Source: Pseudomonadota bacterium
Lineage (GTDB): Bacteria; Pseudomonadota; Alphaproteobacteria; Rhizobiales; Beijerinckiaceae
Assembly: GCA_021781815.1 (NCBI GenBank)
Contig: JAJXWB010000028.1
Coordinates: 1-43,406 of the forward strand
Length of the DNA stretch: 43,406 nucleotides
Direction of reading: 5' to 3'
Part shown: positions 25,034-31,375 of the stretch, piece after piece
Position numbering within the stretch: position 1 is the first letter of the stretch
Layout of the letters: each line of letters begins with the position of its first letter
The notes under the pieces: model-generated
Database searches by the model: none
Told to the model about the DNA's origin: nothing
Seen by the model: the letters and a program-made list of their open reading frames with translations, nothing else
Translations under genes and position numbers: made by a program

Positions 25034-26046
25034 GCGGCCGCTCCCAGCGTCTTTTCGATCTGTCGCAGCACTGGCGCGATCTGCGTCGCCATCGCCGGCA
25101 TGCGCATGTCGTTGAAGCGTCCGTCCTCGAAGCAGCGGGCAGCCGCCATGTGCGTCAGCGCTAGCTTCAGGAGTGAGAAGACGAGGTAGAAGCGCAGCGC
25201 CTTGCGGTCGACCGTGAAGCCTGCTCCCGCCTCATAGCGGGCGAGAAACTCCTCTTCCTTCGCCAGGCCGCAGACGAGGCCCGTGCCACCGCGGTACTGC
25301 GGCAGGAAGGCCCAGCCGAGATCCTCGACGGGATCAGCGAGATGGACGAGCTCCCAATCGAGGATGGCGGTGATGCGTCCGTTCTGTTCGAGGAAGTTAC
25401 CGAGCCGGTAGTCACCGTGGACGATCGCGACTCGTGGCGCGACCGGCTGGTTGTCTTCGAGCCAGGCGAAGGCGCGGTGCGCCATGGGATGCGGGCGCAG
25501 AGCCCAGCGCTCGTGCTTCTCACGCCAGAAGGCGATCTGCCGTGCGGCGGCGTTCTCCGGCGTGACGCACGCGCCCCAGGGCGCGAGGCCGGAGCGGCGC
25601 CAGTCGAACGTATGCAGCGAGGCCAGCGCGTCGATGAAGTCATTGGCGAGATCGGTGCGGCGCGCATCGTCCATGGCGCGGCTGTCGCGCCCGCTCCACG
25701 GCACCGGAGCGGAGCCTTCGACCCTCTCGCACATGAAGAAAGGCGCGCCGAGGATCGACGGATCGTCGCTCGCGTCGTAGGCGCGCGGCGCGCAGGCGCC
25801 GGAGCCCTCCAGCGCCTTCAGCGTCTCGTATTCCGGAAGCGCGCTGTAGGGCGCGAACAGCCCGTAGGGCGGGCCGAGGCGCAGGATCAGGTCGTGTTCC
25901 GCGCCGTTCTCTTGCAGCCGCACGCCATAGGTGATCCAGGAGAAGCCGACCGGAAATTTGACGAGTTCGCGTACGACGACGGGGCGCCCGGAGCGCGCGG
26001 ACAGATAATTCGCCAGCCTTTCGCGCAAGGCGTCGACGTCGTTCAC
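25030..26046 (-). CDS. APH-fold phosphotransferase (LvaA/ACAD11-kinase-like)
   Basis: A 338-residue kinase-fold protein of the aminoglycoside phosphotransferase superfamily. The catalytic loop is IVHGDYRLGN (H210, catalytic D212) and the metal-binding DWE motif follows at D230 (AILDWELVHLADPVEDLGW). The N-terminal lobe has LRLGPPYGLFAPYSALPEYE and the hinge-like MCERVEG. In acyl-CoA catabolic operons such proteins are not antibiotic kinases. LvaA and the kinase domains of mammalian ACAD10/ACAD11 phosphorylate 4-hydroxyacyl-CoA so that the phosphate can be eliminated. Coupling to a small helical partner at 24551-25033 supports that reading. It is the first gene of operon D, divergent from the ligase at 26381. 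Substrate is inferred, and resistance function is very unlikely. Confidence 0.85.
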   Translation of the reverse strand: MNDVDALRERLANYLSARSGRPVVVRELVKFPVGFSWITYGVRLQENGAEHDLILRLGPPYGLFAPYSALPEYETLKALEGSGACAPRAYDASDDPSILGAPFFMCERVEGSAPVPWSGRDSRAMDDARRTDLANDFIDALASLHTFDWRRSGLAPWGACVTPENAAARQIAFWREKHERWALRPHPMAHRAFAWLEDNQPVAPRVAIVHGDYRLGNFLEQNGRITAILDWELVHLADPVEDLGWAFLPQYRGGTGLVCGLAKEEEFLARYEAGAGFTVDRKALRFYLVFSLLKLALTHMAAARCFEDGRFNDMRMPAMATQIAPVLRQIEKTLGAAA

Positions 26047-26380
26047 GACCGCTCCTCCCGTTTTTGCGCCAGTCTATCCTCCCCGGTCGAACTGCGACAG
26101 CCGGGGCGCCGACGACGCATACCGAAAATAATACACTAGCTCACCAAATATGGAAGAGGGGCGGCGGCGCGCTATCGTTTCAAATCCCTCGGAATCTTGT
26201 GAAAAGGCCGTAAAAACGTGGGTTAATCGTGATTTCTGGCGGCGGTTCAGAAATCGTAAGCGTGTATCTAGACATCGTGCGCAGGTTGACGATATGCTGC
26301 GCGCCGCAGCGGCCGAAGACACCGCGCATGGTGCAAAGCACAGGCCGGGAAAACCGGCGGCGCCTGAGGGAGCGAAACGA
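26047..26380. promoter_or_regulatory. Divergent regulatory region between operons D and E
   Basis: A 334-base gene-free region. It contains a 16-base element at 26128-26143 (ATAATACACTAGCTCA) that matches the one at 5302-5317 at 12 of 16 positions. It also contains a perfect 8-base inverted repeat, GATTTCTG at 26231-26238 and CAGAAATC at 26248-26255, with a nine-base spacer. The part from 26120 to 26290 is clearly richer in A and T than the genes. A reading frame extends from 26150 into the ligase gene, but its composition and lack of homology argue it is untranslated leader. Operators are inferred from symmetry and recurrence. Confidence 0.5.
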
Positions 26381-27940
26381 ATGTGGGCCTATCCCGAAAT
26401 CCGTCTGATCGGCGACACACTGGCCTATCACGGCCGCCGCACGCCCGAGAAACTCGCGCTCGTGCATGACGGCAAGCGGACTAGCTACGGTGAGCTGGAT
26501 GCGGCGACCAACCGTTACGCGCGGGCCCTGCGCGCAGCCGGCGCCCAGACCGACGATCGCATCCTGTTCCTGGGCAAGAATTCGTTCGACTATTTCCTCG
26601 CCATGTACGGAACCGCCAAGGCCGGCGCGTGCTTCGTGCCGCTCAACTGGCGTCTCGCGCCGGTCGAGCTGGCGGCTGTCATCCTGAACGCCGATTGCCG
26701 TCTCGCAATCGTCGAGCGCGAGAGCGAGGACATGTGGCGGCAGATCTGCGCCGACGCCGGCGTCACTCCGGAAGCCATCTTCATCGACCCCGAGAACACG
26801 CTGTCCAAGTGGAGCGCACACGAACCCGGCGAGCCGCTGAAGATCCATATCCGCGAAGACGATCCTGTTCTGCTGCTTTACACCTCCGGCACGACGGGAA
26901 TCCCGAAGGGCGTCATCCACACGCACGCGAGCTTCAACCACTCGCGTCTGTCGGAGCATTTCGAGAAGGTCTACGACTGGAAAGACGGCGATCTCTTCCT
27001 CAACCCGCTGCCGAACTTTCACCTACTGCATATCGCGCTGTCGCTGCAGTGCCTCTACAACGGCGTGGCGGTGTCCATCCAGCGCATGTTCGATCCGGCC
27101 GCGCTGCTGGCGGGTATCGAGGCGCAGCGGCCGTCGTTGCTCGTGCTGACGCCGACCATGATCCAGATGATGCTGGACAGCCAGAACGCTCCCAAGACCG
27201 ATTTTTCCTCCGTGCGCCTCACCATGTATGCGGGTTCGCCGATCTCGCTCGGTCTGATCAAGCGCGCGATGTCGATGATGCCGGGCAAGTTCATGCAATT
27301 CTACGGGCAGACCGAGACGAGCGGCCCGGTCTCGCTGCTACGTCCCGACGAGCACAACCTCGCCGACGAGCAGAAGCTGAAATCCTGCGGCCGGCCGCTG
27401 CCGCTGATCAATCTGCGCATCGTCGACGCGCACGGGAACGATGTGCCGGACGGCGAGCCGGGCGAACTGCTGGTGAGCGCGCCGGCCTCGACCGCCGGCT
27501 ACTGGCGGCAGGGCGACCTCACGGAAGCGCGGTTCCAGAACGGCTGGTATCGCACCGCCGACGTCGCCTATCGAGACGCCGAGGGCCTCTACTACATTTA
27601 CGATCGCGCCGACGACAAGATCATCACCGGCGGCGAGAATGTTTACTCTACCGAGGTCGAGAGCGCGCTTTCGCTGCATCCGGCGGTCGCCGCAGTGGCG
27701 GTGATCGGCGTGCCCGACGCGCGCTGGGGCGAGGCGATTAAGGCGATCGTCGTTCTGCGGGAAGGCCAGGCGCCCGACGCGGAAGCCATCCTCGCACACT
27801 GCCGCACGCGGCTTGCCGGCTACAAGGTCCCGAAATCCATCGATTTTGTCGAGGCCATGCCGCTTACCGGAACGGGCAAGATTTCCAAGAAGTCGCTGCG
27901 CGACCCCTACTGGAAGAACCAGCAGCGCTCTGTCGCCTGA
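26381..27940 (+). CDS. Acid-CoA ligase, AMP-dependent (AliA-like by context)
   Basis: A 519-residue ANL-superfamily ligase. The P-loop is LLYTSGTTGIPKGVIH (about residues 165-180). FMQFYGQTETSGPVSLL is the adenine-binding motif. WYRTADVAYRDAEGLYYIYD and DDKIITGGENVYSTEVE mark the hinge, and the catalytic lysine is in PLTGTGKISKKSLRD. The start at 26381 has TGAGGGAG ten bases upstream and gives the family's normal N-terminus (MWAYPEIRLIGDTLAYHGRR). A longer frame to 26150 adds a low-complexity basic leader without homology and was rejected. It heads a three-gene group ending with an AliB-like cyclohexanecarboxyl-CoA dehydrogenase, so a cyclohexanecarboxylate-type acid is the likely substrate. 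That is inference, and AliA orthology was not tested. Confidence 0.88.
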   Translation: MWAYPEIRLIGDTLAYHGRRTPEKLALVHDGKRTSYGELDAATNRYARALRAAGAQTDDRILFLGKNSFDYFLAMYGTAKAGACFVPLNWRLAPVELAAVILNADCRLAIVERESEDMWRQICADAGVTPEAIFIDPENTLSKWSAHEPGEPLKIHIREDDPVLLLYTSGTTGIPKGVIHTHASFNHSRLSEHFEKVYDWKDGDLFLNPLPNFHLLHIALSLQCLYNGVAVSIQRMFDPAALLAGIEAQRPSLLVLTPTMIQMMLDSQNAPKTDFSSVRLTMYAGSPISLGLIKRAMSMMPGKFMQFYGQTETSGPVSLLRPDEHNLADEQKLKSCGRPLPLINLRIVDAHGNDVPDGEPGELLVSAPASTAGYWRQGDLTEARFQNGWYRTADVAYRDAEGLYYIYDRADDKIITGGENVYSTEVESALSLHPAVAAVAVIGVPDARWGEAIKAIVVLREGQAPDAEAILAHCRTRLAGYKVPKSIDFVEAMPLTGTGKISKKSLRDPYWKNQQRSVA

Positions 27941-27964
27941 TCTCGTCTTCTGAAGGAACCGCAC

Positions 27965-28753
27965 ATGGAACTCACAGCCTTCACTTTCGAGATCAAGGAC
28001 GGCGTCGCGCACGTCACCATGAATCAGCCCGAACGGGGCAACCCGATCGACCGGGTCTTCGCGCGTGAATTGAATGTGATTGCGACGGAATGCACGGTCA
28101 ATCCCACCGTGCGGGCGGTGTTGCTCGACGCCAACGGGCGCTTCTTCAGCGTCGGCGGCGATCTGAACTCGCTGGCCGCCAGCCGCGACGGGCTCGCGCG
28201 CTTCGTTCCCGAAGCGACGGCCGACCTGCATATGGCGATCGCGCGTTTCGCGCGCATGAACGCTCCAGTCGTAGCGGCGGTTCACGCGCTGGCAGCGGGC
28301 GGCACCGTCGCGCTGCTCGCCGGCGCCGATTTCGTGCTGGCCTCGCCGGCCGCCAAATTCTACGCTGCCTTCGCCGGCATCGGAATCGTGTGCGACACCG
28401 GCGGCTCCTATTTCCTGCCGCGGCGCATGGGTCTGCGGCGCGCGACGCAATTCCTGATGATGAACGAGACGCTGTCCGCTGAGGAGGCGGTCGCGACCGG
28501 TCTCATCAATCGCGTCGTCGAGGCGGATGCGCTCAATACGGAGGCCTGGGCGCTCGCGAAGCGCTTGGCGCAGGGACCGACGCTGGCATTCGGCGAGATC
28601 AAGAACCTCCTGATCTCCAGCTCCGTAGACAGTCTGGAAACCCAGCTCGAGAACGAAGCGCGCGCCATGGGTCGCGCAGCGCGCACCGACGACGCCTGGA
28701 ACGCGATGCGCGCGCTGGTGGAAAAGCGCAAGCCCACGTTCGAGGGCCGCTGA
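27965..28753 (+). CDS. Crotonase-family protein (PaaG-like, without hydratase glutamates)
   Basis: A 262-residue enoyl-CoA hydratase/isomerase homolog. The oxyanion parts are RFFSVGGDLNSLA and AAGGTVALLAGADFVLA. The active-site stretch is FYAAFAGIGIVCDTGGSYFL, in which the first hydratase glutamate is absent and an aspartate stands in CDTGGS, as in PaaG-like isomerases. The second glutamate position (ATQFLMMNE helix) also lacks the acid. An isomerase or another crotonase reaction is therefore more likely than simple hydration. It does not look like R. palustris BadK, which keeps the PEI glutamate. It lies 24 bases after the ligase and 33 bases before the AliB-like dehydrogenase in operon E. 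It could shift a ring double bond between the two activities, which is speculative. Confidence 0.87.
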   Translation: MELTAFTFEIKDGVAHVTMNQPERGNPIDRVFARELNVIATECTVNPTVRAVLLDANGRFFSVGGDLNSLAASRDGLARFVPEATADLHMAIARFARMNAPVVAAVHALAAGGTVALLAGADFVLASPAAKFYAAFAGIGIVCDTGGSYFLPRRMGLRRATQFLMMNETLSAEEAVATGLINRVVEADALNTEAWALAKRLAQGPTLAFGEIKNLLISSSVDSLETQLENEARAMGRAARTDDAWNAMRALVEKRKPTFEGR

Positions 28754-28786
28754 CGCGCGCCAAACCCGACTACGAGACTGAAATCC

Positions 28787-29941
28787 ATGATATTGAATGA
28801 CGACCAGCGCGCCATCCGCGACATTGCGCGGCGCTTCGCCCGCGAGAAACTGCTGCCGCACTATCAGGCGCGCGAAAAGTCGGGCGTGCTCGACCGCAGG
28901 CTTCTGCGGGAAATGGGCGAGCTCGGCCTGCTCGGCGCCGACCTGCCGGAGACATACGGCGGCCTCGGGCTGGCGGGCACGACCATCGGCGTGATCGCGG
29001 AAGAACTCGCCTACGGCGACTTCAACATCAGCGCAGTGCAAGTCGGCGTGTCGCTGCTCGGCGCCATCATCATGGCGAGCGCGCGACCGGAGCTGGTGGC
29101 AAAGTACGTGCCCGCCATGATCGCTGGCGAAAAGCTGCTCGGCATCTGCGTGACCGAGCCTTCGGGCGGATCGGATGCCGCCGCCATGAAGCTGCGGGCG
29201 CGCCGGGACGGCGACCACTACGTTCTGAAGGGGGAGAAGACCTCCATCAGCTTCGCCGATCGCGCCGACGCCTTCATCGTCTTCGCCCGCACCGGTACGC
29301 CCGAACAGGGCGCCGCCGGGGTCACCGCCATGATGGTCGACGCCGACACCCCCGGCATCGCGCGTACGAAGTTCGACGATGTCGGCAGCGCCATCGTCGG
29401 TCGCGGCTCGGTGTTCTTTGAGGATGTGCGCGTCCCTCTTACAAACCGTCTCGGCGAGGAGGGGCAGGGCTTCAGTCATGTCATGCGCGGCTTCGACTAC
29501 AGCCGCGCGCTGATCGCGCTCGAATGCATCGGTTGCGCGCAGGCGTCTCTGGACGAGGCCTGGGCCTATGTGAAGGAACGCGAAGCCTTCGGCGGCCCGA
29601 TCGCGAAATTCCAGGGCGTCACTTTCCCGCTGGTCGAACAGGAGAGCCTGATCGCCGCCGTGCGTGAGCTCAGCTACAACGCGCTGGCGCTGCGTGACGC
29701 CGGTCTGCCGCATACGGCGGAAGCCGCCATGGTGAAGTGGCTAGGCCCCAAGACCGCCTTCGACACGATCCACCAGTGCCTGTTGACCTTCGGCCATTAC
29801 GGCTGGTCGAAGGATCTGCCGCATCAGCAGCGCATGCGCGACGTGATGGGGCTGGAGATCGGCGACGGCACGGCGGGCATCATGAAGCTGATCGTCGCGC
29901 GCGAGCGCGTCGGGCGGGCCGCGGTGCAATACGCCAAATAG
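28787..29941 (+). CDS. aliB: Cyclohexanecarboxyl-CoA dehydrogenase (AliB-like)
   Basis: A 384-residue acyl-CoA dehydrogenase. Segments such as EELAYGDFNIS, VTEPSGGSDAAAMKLRARR, GEKTSISFADRADAF and PHTAEAAMVKWLGPKTAFDT match what I remember of cyclohexanecarboxyl-CoA dehydrogenases. At the C-terminus the catalytic segment reads LEIGDGTAGIMKLIVARERV, with D360 where medium-chain enzymes have the YEG glutamate. Alicyclic enzymes of this kind are known to use aspartate as active-site base, so the substitution supports the assignment. The product, cyclohex-1-ene-1-carboxyl-CoA, would be hydrated and then passed to the BadH and BadI homologs at 16076-17708. No clear BadK is visible, although the hydratases at 21330 and 22607 are candidates. 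The gene ends operon E before a strong terminator. Confidence 0.85.
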   Translation: MILNDDQRAIRDIARRFAREKLLPHYQAREKSGVLDRRLLREMGELGLLGADLPETYGGLGLAGTTIGVIAEELAYGDFNISAVQVGVSLLGAIIMASARPELVAKYVPAMIAGEKLLGICVTEPSGGSDAAAMKLRARRDGDHYVLKGEKTSISFADRADAFIVFARTGTPEQGAAGVTAMMVDADTPGIARTKFDDVGSAIVGRGSVFFEDVRVPLTNRLGEEGQGFSHVMRGFDYSRALIALECIGCAQASLDEAWAYVKEREAFGGPIAKFQGVTFPLVEQESLIAAVRELSYNALALRDAGLPHTAEAAMVKWLGPKTAFDTIHQCLLTFGHYGWSKDLPHQQRMRDVMGLEIGDGTAGIMKLIVARERVGRAAVQYAK

Positions 29942-29973
29942 ACGGCCGGGAAAGGGCCGTGTTCTCCCTCGAC

Positions 29974-30008
29974 TGGCCGGGCGTCTCGGAAGAGCGCCCG
30001 GCCATTTT
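29974..30008 (+). terminator. Intrinsic terminator of operon E
   Basis: A perfect 10-base stem, TGGCCGGGCG (29974-29983) with CGCCCGGCCA (29995-30004), encloses 11 bases. These can pair further as CTC and GAG around a GGAA loop, leaving one bulged T. TTTT follows at 30005-30008. It sits between convergent genes ending at 29941 and 30018. The T-run is only on the rightward side, so it mainly ends operon E. A smaller hairpin, ACGGCC with GGCCGT (29942-29960), lies right after the stop codon. Confidence 0.85.
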
Positions 30009-30017
30009 CGCGTCGCG

Positions 30018-31238
30018 TCAGATCTTGATGATCTCTCCCTGGCCGACGAACTTCTCGCCGTCGAACTGGATCAACTCCATGCCGTGGAAGGCGGCGTAGT
30101 CGCTCGAGGAGTTCGACAGGGTGACGCCGTTGAGCAGCATCGGCAGCGCCAGATCCTTCAGCGACGTCGCCTGCTTCAGCAGGTTCTCGCGCGTCAGCTC
30201 GTTTCCGCAACGCTTGAGGACCTCGGCGGTGGCGCAGGCGCTGTTGTAGCCGGGGATGGCGTTGAGATCGTCGAGGTTGTAACGCGGCATGTATTGCGCC
30301 GCGAACTTGCGGAAGTCCTGCACGCCCGGATCGTTGGCGAAGGTCGGATCGTTCGGCGCCTTTTCCCACCGCGCCGAAAGGACGCCCTTGCAGTTCTCGA
30401 GACCCGCCGGCACGAAGGTCGTCGCAATGCTCGCGGCATTGCTGCAGACGATCTGCATCGGCTTCCAGTTCATAGACGCCGCCTTGCGGATGCCCTGTGC
30501 GGCGTAGCGCTGGTTGGTGAACTGGACGAACGTGTCGGCGCCTGCCGCCTGGATCGCGATCACGACATTGTCGATCGTCGGATCGGTGATTTCGTGCGGC
30601 TTTTCCGCGACGATCATCGTCGCCGCCTTGTCGCCGAGCCCCTGCTTCAGACCCCGCAGATAATCGCGTCCGAGATCATCGTTCTCGTAGAGCACGCCGA
30701 TCTTGGCGCTCGGTTTCATCTTCAGCAGGTAGCGGCCATAGACCATGCCCTGCGCCACGTAGGAGGGATAGAGCGGCACGATCCACGGGAACGTCTTGGG
30801 GTCGTTGAACCGCTCCGAACCCGAGGTGAAGAACAGGTTCGGCGCCTTCTTGTCGTTCAGATATTTCTGAACGGCGGCGTTGGTCGGCGTGCCGAGGGCG
30901 CCGACGATGGCGAAGACATTGTCGTCCTCCACCAGCTTGCGGGTCTGCTCGACGGTCTTCGGCGGCGAGAAGGCGTTGTCAAGCGAGATCAGGTTGATCA
31001 TGCGCCCATTGATGCCGCCCTTGTCGTTGATCATCTTGAAATAGGCGACCTGCGCCTCGCCGTAGGTGGCGATGGCCGACACAGGGCCGCTGTAGGTCGC
31101 GGTCGTGCCGAGCTTGATCTCCTTGTCGGTGACGCCCACGTCGTAAGCTGCGCGCGCTAGGCCGGTGTTGAGGAAAGGCGCCGCCAGCGCCGACCCCGCG
31201 AGCGCCAGCGTGCGCCGCCGGGTGATCCCGTCAGTCAT
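30018..31238 (-). CDS. ABC transporter substrate-binding protein, LivK type, with Tat-like signal
   Basis: A 406-residue periplasmic binding protein of the branched-chain amino acid type. The N-terminus carries a twin-arginine-like motif, ITRRRTLALAG, and a hydrophobic stretch ending near LARAA, so export may be through Tat. The mature part starts with VTDKEIKLGTTATYSGPVSA and has IGVLYENDDLGRDYLRG in the second lobe. Long stretches parallel the protein at 1757-2959, for example DPKTFPW and GVLY(Q/E)NDD, so the two are paralogs. The start at 31238 has GGGAGGAC seven bases upstream. A frame to 31298 has none. No permease genes are nearby. It is divergent from the FAD monooxygenase at 31376, which suggests uptake of an aromatic acid. 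Ligand identity is inferred. Confidence 0.9.
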   Translation of the reverse strand: MTDGITRRRTLALAGSALAAPFLNTGLARAAYDVGVTDKEIKLGTTATYSGPVSAIATYGEAQVAYFKMINDKGGINGRMINLISLDNAFSPPKTVEQTRKLVEDDNVFAIVGALGTPTNAAVQKYLNDKKAPNLFFTSGSERFNDPKTFPWIVPLYPSYVAQGMVYGRYLLKMKPSAKIGVLYENDDLGRDYLRGLKQGLGDKAATMIVAEKPHEITDPTIDNVVIAIQAAGADTFVQFTNQRYAAQGIRKAASMNWKPMQIVCSNAASIATTFVPAGLENCKGVLSARWEKAPNDPTFANDPGVQDFRKFAAQYMPRYNLDDLNAIPGYNSACATAEVLKRCGNELTRENLLKQATSLKDLALPMLLNGVTLSNSSSDYAAFHGMELIQFDGEKFVGQGEIIKI

Positions 31239-31301
31239 GTCGTCCTCCCATATACGGCGCCTGTGCGACGCTTCTCGTCCGCGATTGCTTTGATGCATCC
31301 G

Positions 31302-31345
31302 TTGACTGTGGCAACATTAGGAAACAGGATGGGCTGCTTGTAAAT
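31302..31345. promoter_or_regulatory. Divergent promoter with shared 25-base element (copy 1)
   Basis: The 25-base element at 31321-31345 recurs with 23 identical bases at 34859-34883. Its core ACAGGATGGGCTGCTTGT (31324-31341) is an imperfect palindrome. Reading leftward it supplies a -35 TTTACA (31344-31339) with a -10-like CCTAAT 17 bases on, suited to the binding-protein gene starting at 31238. Reading rightward, TTGACT (31302-31307) and CAGGAT (31325-31330), 17 bases apart, could serve the monooxygenase at 31376. A regulator bound here would control both directions. Promoter elements were identified by eye. Confidence 0.55.
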
Positions 31346-31375
31346 ATCGAAAACAAAAAAAGTGCGGGAGGCGGC

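Noticed and set aside
25030-26046. Reading the APH-fold protein as an antibiotic-resistance gene
   Set aside because: The APH motifs are superfamily-wide. Its overlap with an LvaB-like partner and its place in an acyl-CoA operon point to hydroxyacyl or other small-molecule phosphorylation.
26150-26380. N-terminal extension of the ligase at 26381
   Set aside because: It has no homology, lies in the AT-richer divergent region with a shared promoter element, and the ATG at 26381 has a ribosome site and the family's usual start.
27965-28753. Calling this crotonase BadK
   Set aside because: Both hydratase glutamates appear absent and the active-site aspartate pattern is PaaG-like, unlike BadK as I recall it.
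27338-29713. A 791-residue leftward open frame
   Set aside because: It is antisense to the ligase, crotonase and AliB-like genes, which have clear motifs. GC-rich codon bias leaves the opposite frame open. The translation has no recognisable domain.
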